In this document: one piece after another, positions 6,822 to 13,877 of the stretch
Numbering within the stretch: position 1 is the stretch's first letter
Layout: the number at the start of each line of letters is the position of its first letter
Assembly (NCBI GenBank): GCA_964614585.1
Contig: CAZTLW010000025.1
Coordinates: forward strand, 1 to 22,465
Origin: JAHEFX01 sp964614585
GTDB lineage: Bacteria > Actinomycetota > Acidimicrobiia > Spongiisociales > JAENVV01
Length of the DNA stretch: 22,465 nucleotides
Direction of reading: 5' to 3'
Notes under the pieces: model-generated
The model's database searches: none
The model's input: only the letters and a program-made list of their open reading frames with translations
Told to the model about the DNA's origin: nothing
Made by a program: the position numbers and the translations under genes

Positions 6822-6847
6822 GGGTTCCTTCCTTTCCGGCCCCTCCG

Positions 6848-7393
6848 TCAGAGGCCTCCGAGAACGATGCGCGGCAGGGGGGCGGTGATGAACAGCAGCA
6901 TCACCGGGGCAAGCAGGGCGATGATCGGCACGAGCATCGCCGCCCGGCGTCGGACGGCCCGGCGCCGGAGCAGCTCCCGGCGGGCCCGGCGCACGTCGTC
7001 GGCGAGGGCGAAGAGCGTCACCGCCAGGTCCGAGCCACGCTCCTCGGCGGTGGCGAGGGCGGCATACGTCCGCCCNNNNNNNNNNNNNNNNNNNNNNNNN
7101 NNNNNNNNNNNNNNNNNNNNNNNNNNNNNNNNNNNNNNNNNNNNNNNNNNNNNNNNNNNNNNNNNNNNNNNNNNNCTCAGGCCGCGTCCCAAGGCGGCGA
7201 CGATCGGGGCGATGACGCCGGGAGTGGGTCGGGTCCGGGTCGGGGCCACGCCGAGGAACGCCCGGGCGGCGGGGGCGTAGGGTCGCACCCGGCCGGCCAG
7301 TCGAGGCAGGGGCCGAATCGCGAGCCACGCCACCGCCCCCACCGCCGCGGCGGTCGCCACCGCCACTGCCAGCACCCGGGCCGGTTCGATCAT
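6848..7393 (-). CDS. tadC: TadC-like inner-membrane platform protein, interrupted by a gap
   Basis: The N-terminal 72 residues have a hydrophobic helix (about 7-29) and a cytoplasmic stretch. The C-terminal 75 residues contain ATAEERGSDLAVTLFALADD, a basic patch RRARRELLRRRAVRRRAA and a final hydrophobic segment LVPIIALLAPVMLLFI, the pattern of type II secretion system F domains. Together with TadB it should form the inner-membrane platform of the Tad pilus machine above the TadA ATPase. The start ATG at 7393 overlaps the tadB stop as ATGA. Both parts keep the same frame across the 100 N at 7076-7175. Known residues total about 148, while the family is usually 250-310, so much of the T2SF domain is probably missing from the assembly. 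Confidence 0.82.
   Translation of the reverse strand: MIEPARVLAVAVATAAAVGAVAWLAIRPLPRLAGRVRPYAPAARAFLGVAPTRTRPTPGVIAPIVAALGRGLXXXXXXXXXXXXXXXXXXXXXXXXXXXXXXXXXXGRTYAALATAEERGSDLAVTLFALADDVRRARRELLRRRAVRRRAAMLVPIIALLAPVMLLFITAPLPRIVLGGL
7076..7175. other. Assembly gap, 100 N
   Basis: Exactly 100 N inside tadC. The flanks are in the same frame if the true length leaves remainder 1 on division by 3, as 100 does, but the protein would be far too short, so the real gap is probably several hundred bases. Confidence 0.95.
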
Positions 7394-8238
7394 CCCCGAC
7401 CCCCGACGACCCGCGGTTCCATCTCCCGGCGGGCGAGGCGCCCGACGACGACGGCGCCGACCGCCGACAGACCGGCCCCGGCGGCGATCACCACCAGCCC
7501 CGCCGGCGAGGCGTAGAAGTCACGGAACGGCCCCTCCCGGGCACAGAGGAGCAGCAGCACCAACCAGGGAAGGACGAAGACGGCCCGGGCGTTGATGCGC
7601 TGCTCCAGTGACTCGGTGCGAATCTCCTCCTCCACCCGGAGGTCCTCCCCGGTGGCTTCGGCGAGGTCGGCGAGCAACCGCGGCACGGCGCTCCCGCCCC
7701 GCTCGTGGGCGACCCGCAGCACCTCGATCACCCGGTCGGCCACGGGGTCGGCCAGTCGGGCCCGCACCACCTCGAGCGCCGGCAACACGCCGAGGGCGCG
7801 GGCGGTCGCCGGGTAGCCCGCCATCGCCTGGCGGATCGGCGGCGGACCGGACGTGGCGAGGGCCTCGAGCGATCGCGTCAGGCTGAGGCCGGCGGCGACC
7901 GACGCCGACAGGTCCCGCAGTGCGTCCGGCCAGGCCGCTGCCGTGGCCGCCAGTCGCACCGCCCGCCGCCGGGACCAGTAGAGGCCCGGCAGCAGACCGA
8001 TGGCGATCGCCGGCGGGAGCGCCACCCACACGATCCCGGTGAGGCCGAGACCCAGCAGGAAGGTGACGCCGACCGCCCCGAGGCTCGCGGCCACCAACCG
8101 ACCGGGTGGGACGTCGAGACCGGCAAACCAGAGGCGCCGCTTACCGCGCGACCGGGTCCCCGTCCCGGCACGGCCGGGGCCGACCCAGGCCAGCCCGACG
8201 ACGAGCACCAGGGCCCCGGTGGCGAGCCCGGCGATCAC
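7390..8238 (-). CDS. tadB: TadB-like inner-membrane platform protein
   Basis: A 282-residue type II secretion system F-type protein. Hydrophobic segments lie at about 3-19, 47-67, 68-86, 220-240 and 251-271. The T2SF domain between them starts WPDALRDLSASVAAGLSLTR (103-122) and includes RVIEVLRVAHERGGSAVPRL and an EEEIRTESLEQRINARA stretch. It should pair with TadC in the pilus base. The GTG at 8238 overlaps the tadA stop as GTGA and its own stop overlaps the tadC start as ATGA, so the three are translated together. The open frame runs well upstream of 8238, but that part is the shadow of tadA. No key residue appears missing. Confidence 0.9.
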   Translation of the reverse strand: MIAGLATGALVLVVGLAWVGPGRAGTGTRSRGKRRLWFAGLDVPPGRLVAASLGAVGVTFLLGLGLTGIVWVALPPAIAIGLLPGLYWSRRRAVRLAATAAAWPDALRDLSASVAAGLSLTRSLEALATSGPPPIRQAMAGYPATARALGVLPALEVVRARLADPVADRVIEVLRVAHERGGSAVPRLLADLAEATGEDLRVEEEIRTESLEQRINARAVFVLPWLVLLLLCAREGPFRDFYASPAGLVVIAAGAGLSAVGAVVVGRLARREMEPRVVGGRG

Positions 8239-9485
8239 GCCACCACCCGCCCCTCCAACAGGTCGGGCACCGACCGGACGCCGGCGGCCTCGAGTCGGCG
8301 GGTGAGTCGCTCCGGTGGGACGGCGCCGGTCCAGTGCAGGGGACCGTCCCCATCTCGTCGGTAGATCGGCTCGGTGGAGAACCCGTCGGTGAGCGACGGG
8401 ACGACGGCCAGGATCTCGACCACCCGCCGGTCGATGGAGCCGTCGTCGCGATTCGACCGACCGAGGTGGACGACGAGGTCGAGGCTGGCGGCGAAGACCG
8501 ACCGGACGATCGTCTCGGTGACCTGCTCGCCGGCCATCAGGGCGGCGTTGACCAGGGCGTCGAGGGCATCCCGGGCCGAGTTGGCGTGCACGGTGCAGGC
8601 GAAGCCACACCCGGCATTGACCGCCCGCGTCAACTCGAACGCCTCGGCCCCGCGGACCTCGCCCACCACGATCCGGTCGGGCCGCATCGCCAGCACGAGC
8701 TTGACCAGGTGGCGGAGCGTGATCTCACCGGCCCCGTCGAGACCGGGAGGCCGGGCCTCGTAGTACGAGCCGTGGACGAGCGGGACGTGCAGCTCGCGCA
8801 CTTCCTCGCAGGCCCGGATGCAGGCCGTGGGTGGAGCGGCGTCGAGCAGGGCGGACAGCATCGTCGTCTTGCCCGCGCCGGGTTGGCCCGAGACGACGAC
8901 CGAGGCGTCGGTGGCCGCCACCGCCCGCAGGAAGCCGGCAGCGTCGGGCCCCAGCGCCCCCAGGGCGACCAGTCCGTCGAGCGTCTGGCGCCGCACCGCG
9001 TAGCGACGGATCGTGGCCGACAGCCGGTCGGAGACGGGGGGCACGACGGCGGTGAGCCGGGCGGTGCCCCCGAGCACCCGGGCCTGGACCATCGGCGAGG
9101 CGGTGTCGAGGTGGCGGTCGGTCTCGGCGAGCAGCCTCGTGACCAGCGACCGCAGCTCGTCCTCCGAGGTGGGGACCGCCAGTGGGGTCAGCCGACCGGT
9201 CCCGTCGATGAACCGAACGGCGTCGCCCTCGATGAAGACCTCCTCCACGTCGGCGCGGGCGAGCAGGTCGTCGACCGGCCCGGCGCCGGTGAGGGCGCCG
9301 AGCACCCGGCGCCGCATCCCCTCGGGGTCGCGCAGCGAGAAACCGCCCCCGACCGCCGCCTGCCGCTCGTACCCGGCGACGGCATCGTCCACGACCGCGG
9401 CGACCGCCCCGTGGTCGGTGACGTCGACCCGCTCGGTCTCGAGGCGCTCGAGGACCGTCGCCCGGATGCGGTCGTAGGCGGTCAT
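8235..9485 (-). CDS. tadA: TadA/CpaF-type pilus assembly ATPase
   Basis: A 416-residue secretion ATPase of the VirB11/PulE superfamily, CpaF branch. The N-terminal domain (1 to about 165) includes the typical DVEEVFIEG. Walker A GQPGAGKT is at 200-207, Walker B around RIVVGEVRGAE at 271-281 with Glu276, and the histidine box TVHANS at 298-303. It should power extension, and possibly retraction, of the Flp pilus by ATP hydrolysis as a cytoplasmic hexamer on TadB and TadC. The ATG at 9485 overlaps the cpaE stop as ATGA. An open frame continues upstream of 9485 without family similarity. All catalytic motifs are intact. Confidence 0.95.
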   Translation of the reverse strand: MTAYDRIRATVLERLETERVDVTDHGAVAAVVDDAVAGYERQAAVGGGFSLRDPEGMRRRVLGALTGAGPVDDLLARADVEEVFIEGDAVRFIDGTGRLTPLAVPTSEDELRSLVTRLLAETDRHLDTASPMVQARVLGGTARLTAVVPPVSDRLSATIRRYAVRRQTLDGLVALGALGPDAAGFLRAVAATDASVVVSGQPGAGKTTMLSALLDAAPPTACIRACEEVRELHVPLVHGSYYEARPPGLDGAGEITLRHLVKLVLAMRPDRIVVGEVRGAEAFELTRAVNAGCGFACTVHANSARDALDALVNAALMAGEQVTETIVRSVFAASLDLVVHLGRSNRDDGSIDRRVVEILAVVPSLTDGFSTEPIYRRDGDGPLHWTGAVPPERLTRRLEAAGVRSVPDLLEGRVVA

Positions 9486-10591
9486 GCCGCCACCACCTCC
9501 GCCAGTCGACGGGTCGCCCGCCGGAAGGCGCCACGACGGACCACCTCGCCGGCCCAGCCGGCCCGGTCGACGGTGGCGTCGTCGGGGAGGAACCAGACCG
9601 GCAGTTCGAAGGCCCGCTCGAGCTCGAGCCGAGCCTCCTGGCGCCGGAACACCGACGGCGGGGTGCGGTTGACCGCCAGGTGCAGCCGATCGGTGAGCCC
9701 CTCGGCGGCGGCCAGCCACTCCGCCACCCGGGAGACGCCGATGGGACTCGGGAGGGTGACGGCCACGGCCACGTCGGCGGCGCGGAGGGCGGGTCGGGCG
9801 ACGTCGGCCACCGTCACCGCCCCGTGGGGATGGGGGCGGGGCGGTCCGGCAGGCAGGTTGACGACGACGGTTCGCCCGATCGCCAGGTCCTCGAGCAGCG
9901 CCACCACGTCGCCGGCGTCGAGGCCGGACCACTCCCCGGACCCGGCGGGACCGGCGAGCACCGACACCGCACCCGCGTCGTGGAGATGGCCGTCGAGGCC
10001 GGCACCCGACCGGTGGGCGTCGACCGCCGACCGCAGGTTCGGGTGGAGGGGGAGCCGCAGCCGCTGGGCGATCGAGGGCGAGGAGAGGTCGAGGTCGACG
10101 AGGACGGCCGATCCCGTCGCGGCATGGGCGAGCGCCACCGACACCTCGGTTGCCCCGACACCACCCGAGACCCCGGCGACGGCGACCAACCGGCCCCGTT
10201 CCCCGATGGGGCCCGGATCGGGTGACGGTGTCGGCGCCGAGGGCGCGGCCACGGACGCCACGGTCGCCACGAGCCGGTCCGGCGGTTCGTCGTCGGGGAC
10301 GATCGCGTCGACGCCGAGGCGACCGACCCACTCGGCCACCTCGGCGGCCTGGGCGGCGTCCACCACCACCACGACGGCGGTCCCCCGTGCATGGAGCCGG
10401 TCGACGAGCCGACCGGTGAGGTACGAGGCCGTGTCGTCGACGACCACGACCTGGGCCTGCTGGGCCAGCGTTCCCCGTTCGTCGATGACCCGGGCGCGGA
10501 CCCGGGCCCCACCGTGGTCCTCGCAGAACCGGTGGAGGCGATCGGCCCACGCCCGGGCCGAGACCCCGACGACGATCTCGGTGTCAGCCAT
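9482..10591 (-). CDS. CpaE/TadZ-like pilus localisation protein with degenerate P-loop
   Basis: A 369-residue protein with an atypical receiver-like domain (about 4-115, with VVVVDD at 48-53) and a MinD/ParA-like domain (133-369). The nucleotide motif at 140-149 reads GVSGGVGATE: both lysines of the deviant Walker A (KGGVGKT) are replaced, by Ser142 and Ala147. The VLVDLDLSSPS switch (163-173) is kept. CpaE and TadZ proteins mark the pole or division site for Tad pilus assembly, and a degenerate P-loop is known in the family; the mycobacterial relative is called septum-site determining protein. The ATG at 10591 overlaps the cpaB stop by 8 bp. ATP hydrolysis is doubtful; a scaffold role is more likely. 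Confidence 0.85.
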   Translation of the reverse strand: MADTEIVVGVSARAWADRLHRFCEDHGGARVRARVIDERGTLAQQAQVVVVDDTASYLTGRLVDRLHARGTAVVVVVDAAQAAEVAEWVGRLGVDAIVPDDEPPDRLVATVASVAAPSAPTPSPDPGPIGERGRLVAVAGVSGGVGATEVSVALAHAATGSAVLVDLDLSSPSIAQRLRLPLHPNLRSAVDAHRSGAGLDGHLHDAGAVSVLAGPAGSGEWSGLDAGDVVALLEDLAIGRTVVVNLPAGPPRPHPHGAVTVADVARPALRAADVAVAVTLPSPIGVSRVAEWLAAAEGLTDRLHLAVNRTPPSVFRRQEARLELERAFELPVWFLPDDATVDRAGWAGEVVRRGAFRRATRRLAEVVAA

Positions 10592-11216
10592 CGGCGCCGG
10601 TGCTCCGCACGAGGTGGACGGGGCCCGCCTCGAGGGCGGCGGCCAGCACGAGGGCGGTGTCGGCATCGACGGCCACCGTCGGGGCGAAGTCGGTCGCACC
10701 CAGACCGTCGTCGACCGGAACGGCCAGCACCCGCAGCCCGCGGGCGAGGTAGGCGGTGCCCTCGTCGGAGACCCCGATGACGTCGATGACGTCGCCGGGG
10801 ACCAGGGAACCACCCACTGCGGTGTCGAGGGTCACCGGCAGGCTCATGGCCCGGGCGCCGTCACCGCCCGTCACCACGTCGCCGAGCAGGATCGGGTCGC
10901 CGGCCGGGATCGGGCGGGTGGCCACCTGGCCGACGACGAGCTCGGAGGCACTGCCGGGGACGAATCGGTCCACGAGGTCGCCGGCGGCGACGAGGTCGGC
11001 GGCGGTGAGGTGCTCGGGGGCGATGCGGGTGCCGGCGGCGATGTCGGCACCGGCGACGAGGACGGGGACCGATCGGTCGGCGGACCGGAGCAGGGCCACG
11101 TTGGCGATGCCCGCCACGAGCGCCAACACGACGACCAGGACATGGCGAGCGCTCGGGCGCGGCACGCGGATCGCACGCCTCCCAGCGACGCTCGCCGTGG
11201 CATCCCCCGATGCCAT
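10584..11216 (-). CDS. CpaB/RcpC-type SAF-domain pilus assembly protein
   Basis: A 210-residue protein. A basic N-terminus is followed by one hydrophobic helix at about 25-45 (HVLVVVLALVAGIANVALL). The SAF domain begins PVLVAGADIAAGTRIAPEHL (about 50-69) and runs to IPAGDPILLGDVV, and a second beta-rich part contains LVPGDVIDVIG, the usual RcpC/CpaB layout. In Gram-negative bacteria this protein supports the secretin; here there is no outer-membrane secretin in the operon, so a periplasm-like or cell-wall role is inferred. It is the first gene of the pilus operon. The ATG at 11216 has a strong Shine-Dalgarno (GGAGGAGAGGG). The final 40 residues (DADTALVLAAALEAGPVHLV) are also typical of the family. 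Confidence 0.85.
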   Translation of the reverse strand: MASGDATASVAGRRAIRVPRPSARHVLVVVLALVAGIANVALLRSADRSVPVLVAGADIAAGTRIAPEHLTAADLVAAGDLVDRFVPGSASELVVGQVATRPIPAGDPILLGDVVTGGDGARAMSLPVTLDTAVGGSLVPGDVIDVIGVSDEGTAYLARGLRVLAVPVDDGLGATDFAPTVAVDADTALVLAAALEAGPVHLVRSTGADG

Positions 11217-11245
11217 CGACCCTCTCCTCCTTCGACTCGACAGCG

Positions 11246-11274
11246 AACGTATCCGAACCGATCGGCGGACGGAA
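11246..11274 (-). promoter_or_regulatory. Possible promoter of the Tad pilus operon
   Basis: On the minus strand TTCCGT (11269-11274), a 17-nt spacer and TACGTT (11246-11251) could be -35 and -10 elements. Transcription would start near 11239, leaving a leader of about 22 nt that holds the Shine-Dalgarno. The -35 match is poor. Confidence 0.35.
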
Positions 11275-11347
11275 GGGGTTCGTGGTGCCTAGTTTTCGCG
11301 TCCAGGGGGTCGCCCGGGCGGCGACACGAAGCGCATCGCCGCAGCGA

Positions 11348-11353
11348 TAGCGT
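11348..11353 (+). promoter_or_regulatory. -10 hexamer TAGCGT, leaderless start of the CDF-like gene
   Basis: TAGCGT, 7 nt (cccaccc), then the ATG at 11361. No Shine-Dalgarno and no convincing -35 are visible. Confidence 0.5.
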
Positions 11354-11360
11354 CCCACCC

Positions 11361-12257
11361 ATGCTCGAGGACCGAGGAGCCCACGCCGAACGACGCGGTC
11401 TGGTGGCCTCGATCGCCGCCAGCGGCGCGATCGGCGTCGTGGGCATCGGCTGGGGGATCGCCGTCGGCTCACAGATGGTCCTGCTCGACGGCGTCTATGC
11501 GATCGTGGGCATCCTGGTCTCCGTCGTCCTCCTCGTCGGCTCCGCGATCGCCGCCTCCGAACCGAGCGAGCGGTACCCGTTCGGGCGGGAGTCGGTCGCC
11601 CCGATGGTCATCGGGGTGCAGGGGTTCGTGCTCGCCGCGACGCTTTTCTACGCCGCGGCCGAGGGCGCCTTCACGATCGTCGATGGCGGCAGCGACGTGG
11701 CACCCGGCTGGGGCTTCGCCTACGGAGCGTTCGCCACGGTCGGCTCGCTGGCGTTCTGGGCGTGGATACGGCCGAGGGTGGGGGCCTCCGGCGTCCTGGG
11801 CGCCGAGGCGGCCGCCTGGGGGGTCGCGGCCTTTCGTGGCGTGGGGATGATGGTCGGCTTCGCACTCATGTTCGTCCTGGAGGGGTCGCGTTGGGATGCG
11901 CTCGTGCCATATGTCGATCCCGCCATGGTCATCGTCACGAGCATCGTCTTCCTGCCGACGCCGCTGGGAATGATCCGGTCCACGTTCGTCGAGCTCACGG
12001 AGGGCGCCCCACCCGAGTCACTGCAACGAGAGGCGGGCGAGAGGGTGACGACGGTGATGGGGAGGTTCGGGATCGATGACGCCGTGGTGCGGATGACCAA
12101 GGTCGGCCCGAAGCTCTACGTCGAGGTCGAGGCTTCTGCTCCACCGGGCACCACCATCGAGGAGGAGCATCGGGTGCGCAACGCCGTCCGGTCGGAGTTG
12201 TCGGACCTTCCGGCGACGATCTGGCTCACCGTGGAGTTGCTGCCGAGCACCGCGTAG
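11361..12257 (+). CDS. Cation efflux (CDF)-like membrane protein lacking most metal ligands
   Basis: A 298-residue protein with about six hydrophobic segments, at roughly 15-35, 41-63, 82-103, 117-136, 150-172 and 188-203, and a hydrophilic C-terminal domain of 90 residues, as in cation diffusion facilitators. The loop SEPSERYPFGRES (66-78) and PYVDP (183-187) match the branch of predicted Co/Zn/Cd transporters grouped as COG3965. Asp43 in LLDGVYA stands where the first metal-binding Asp of helix 2 is expected, but the second position is Ala47, and the helix 5 metal site is replaced by EAAAWGVAAFRG (149-160) with no His or Asp. Metal transport is therefore uncertain. The ATG at 11361 follows a leaderless -10. 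Its TAG stop is part of the -10 hexamer of the next gene. Confidence 0.8.
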   Translation: MLEDRGAHAERRGLVASIAASGAIGVVGIGWGIAVGSQMVLLDGVYAIVGILVSVVLLVGSAIAASEPSERYPFGRESVAPMVIGVQGFVLAATLFYAAAEGAFTIVDGGSDVAPGWGFAYGAFATVGSLAFWAWIRPRVGASGVLGAEAAAWGVAAFRGVGMMVGFALMFVLEGSRWDALVPYVDPAMVIVTSIVFLPTPLGMIRSTFVELTEGAPPESLQREAGERVTTVMGRFGIDDAVVRMTKVGPKLYVEVEASAPPGTTIEEEHRVRNAVRSELSDLPATIWLTVELLPSTA

Positions 12258-12260
12258 CGT
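12255..12260 (+). promoter_or_regulatory. -10 hexamer TAGCGT, leaderless start of the 12268 gene
   Basis: TAGCGT, 7 nt (cgacgcg), then the ATG at 12268. The first three bases are the stop codon of the preceding CDF-like gene. Confidence 0.48.
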
Positions 12261-12267
12261 CGACGCG

Positions 12268-12735
12268 ATGCGGGACGACTGGCGGGAGGAGGCTCGGGAG
12301 GACGAGCAGGCCGCTGCCGCGGGACGCCTCCGGGCCCGGTCCCTTGCCGAGGCCCTCGGCGAGGCGATGGCGGCCGGGGACATCGTCACGGTTCGCTGCG
12401 GGAACCGCTCGTGGTCCGGCCGGGTGGTCGGCTTGGGCGGCGACCACGCCCTCGTGACGACGGCCACCGAGCGCGTGGCCGTGAACCTCGATGGACCCGT
12501 GCTGCTGGGCCGGCGAGCCGAAACCACCGGGGGCACCGCCGGCGACCGATCCCACAAGTCGCTGCGTGCCCGACTGGCGACCATGGAGTTGGTGGGCGAC
12601 CCCGTGGAGGTGGTCACACCACACGGATCGGCGGTGGGCAGGATCGTGGCGGCTCGGGACCACCTCGTCGTGACGGGCACCGATGGCGAGCACCTCGTAC
12701 CGATCGCCGAGATCGGGGTGGTGGTCGGCGGCTAG
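12268..12735 (+). CDS. Actinobacterial hypothetical protein with two similar small beta domains
   Basis: A 155-residue soluble protein. Residues 1-35 are a charged helix (REEAREDEQAAAAGRLRARS). Residues 37-74 (GDIVTVRCGNRSWSGRVVGL and following) and 110-147 (GDPVEVVTPHGSAVGRIVAA and following) share the pattern GD-x-V-x-V, a short turn, GR-[VI]-V, then DHALVT or DHLVVT, so the protein looks like two copies of a small beta barrel. Such proteins are common in actinobacteria, sometimes with unsupported regulator-like names; I know no function. The ATG at 12268 sits 7 nt after TAGCGT. It lies between the CDF-like gene (10 nt) and the oxidoreductase gene (31 nt), each with its own apparent promoter. 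Confidence 0.78.
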   Translation: MRDDWREEAREDEQAAAAGRLRARSLAEALGEAMAAGDIVTVRCGNRSWSGRVVGLGGDHALVTTATERVAVNLDGPVLLGRRAETTGGTAGDRSHKSLRARLATMELVGDPVEVVTPHGSAVGRIVAARDHLVVTGTDGEHLVPIAEIGVVVGG

Positions 12736-12753
12736 CCGGTCGGACGGATCCGA

Positions 12754-12759
12754 TACCGT
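12754..12759 (+). promoter_or_regulatory. -10 hexamer TACCGT, leaderless start of the Gfo/Idh/MocA gene
   Basis: TACCGT, 7 nt (cccgacg), then the ATG at 12767; no Shine-Dalgarno. Confidence 0.45.
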
Positions 12760-12766
12760 CCCGACG

Positions 12767-13765
12767 ATGACCATCCGCCTCGGCATCCTGGCCGCCTCCC
12801 GCATCGCCCGATCCGCCGTGGTCGAGGCCGCCCCACTCGTCGCCGGCGTCGAGGTCACCGCCATCGGCGCCCGGGAGCTCGGGCGCGCCCGTGCCGCCGC
12901 CGAACGCTGGGGCATCCCCCTCGCCGTGGGCTCCTACGCCGAACTCGTCGCCGCCGACACCGTCGATGCCGTCTACATCGGCACCCCCGCCTCCCTGCAC
13001 CGGCCGTGGGCTATGGCCGCCATCGCCGCGGGCAAGCACGTGCTGTGCGAGAAGCCCTTCGCCGCCAACGCCGAGGATGCCCGCCGCATCGCCGAGGCCG
13101 GTCGCCTCGGCGACCGCGTCGTGATGGAGGCCTACCACTGGCGCTACCACCCCATGGCCGGTCAGGTCCGACGAGTGCTCGACTCGGGCGTGCTCGGTGA
13201 GGTGGCGAGGATCGAGGCAGCATTCGAGATCGCCGACGGGCACATCCCGCGCTCCGACATCCGCTGGGACCTGGCGCTCGGCGGTGGTGCGACGATGGAC
13301 CTCGGGTGCTATCCGATCCAGTGGGCACGGTTCGCCGCCGGGGCCGACCCCGAGGTCGTGTGGGCGGAGGCCGTGTGCCCGGTGCCGGGGATCGACGGTT
13401 CGCTCACGGCGGAGTTGCGCTGGGCGTCGGGCGCCACCGGACGCATCGCCTCGTCGATGATCGCCGAGGGCGAGGGGGCCACGAGTTGGCTCCGGGTGAC
13501 CGGCACGGCCGGCCATCTGCTGGCCACCAATCCGCTGGCACCACAGAACGGCGGGGCGAGCCTCGTCGTCGAGACGAGCGACGGGACCACGACCTACGAC
13601 ATCGACCCGTCCCCCACCTACGTCCACCAGCTTGCCGCCTTCCGGGACGCCATCGTCGATGGTGCCCCGTTCCCCACCACCTCCGACGACGGGGTGCTGA
13701 CGATGGCGATCGTCGACGCCTGCTACCGGGCGGCCGGCCTCGATCCCCGACCGGCCGCCGACTGA
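12767..13765 (+). CDS. Gfo/Idh/MocA family oxidoreductase
   Basis: A 332-residue enzyme of usual length. The N-terminal Rossmann fold starts IRLGILAASRIARSAV with an atypical glycine motif common in the dihydrodiol dehydrogenase-like branch. EKP at 95-97 carries the conserved Lys96 that contacts cofactor and substrate. The C-terminal domain has GGGATMDLGCYPIQWARF (172-189); the Asp178-x3-Tyr182 pair replaces the Asp-x3-His of inositol dehydrogenases and is usual in this branch, where Tyr is the proposed acid. It should oxidise or reduce a sugar or related alcohol with NAD(P) in the cytosol. The substrate is unknown and no sugar genes lie next to it. The ATG at 12767 is in register with the family; an in-frame extension upstream is the end of the previous gene read in another frame. 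Confidence 0.92.
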   Translation: MTIRLGILAASRIARSAVVEAAPLVAGVEVTAIGARELGRARAAAERWGIPLAVGSYAELVAADTVDAVYIGTPASLHRPWAMAAIAAGKHVLCEKPFAANAEDARRIAEAGRLGDRVVMEAYHWRYHPMAGQVRRVLDSGVLGEVARIEAAFEIADGHIPRSDIRWDLALGGGATMDLGCYPIQWARFAAGADPEVVWAEAVCPVPGIDGSLTAELRWASGATGRIASSMIAEGEGATSWLRVTGTAGHLLATNPLAPQNGGASLVVETSDGTTTYDIDPSPTYVHQLAAFRDAIVDGAPFPTTSDDGVLTMAIVDACYRAAGLDPRPAAD

Positions 13766-13794
13766 CTCACGGGGTGGGTCGCATCCTCCAGGTT

Positions 13795-13868
13795 TGGGCC
13801 GCAGAGGGGGTGGGGCACCGTCTCCAGCCCACGGTTCCTCCCATCCACCCCGCCCACAACCCTGGGTT
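13795..13868 (+). repeat. Structured intergenic repeat, copy 1 of 3
   Basis: Lies between the convergent Gfo/Idh/MocA and photolyase genes. TGGGC (13795-13799) pairs with GCCCA (13827-13831), AGA (13803-13805) with TCT (13821-13823), and GGTG (13809-13812) with CACC (13816-13819), forming a long imperfect hairpin. The copy ends in AACCCTGGGTT (13858-13868), 10 nt before the photolyase stop. It is the most diverged copy but keeps the length of 74 nt, the paired ends and the terminal word. Confidence 0.7.
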
Positions 13869-13877
13869 CCCGGTGGG

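Noticed and set aside
5014..6888. Open plus-strand frame of 624 codons over the lipoprotein and pilus genes
   Set aside because: Pro/Arg/Ser/Thr-rich antisense shadow; the minus strand carries coherent TadE-like genes and a lipobox.
8106..11360. Open plus-strand frame of more than 1,000 codons ahead of the CDF-like gene
   Set aside because: It is the antisense of tadB, tadA, cpaE and cpaB, low in complexity and without domains; only the part from 11361 is real.
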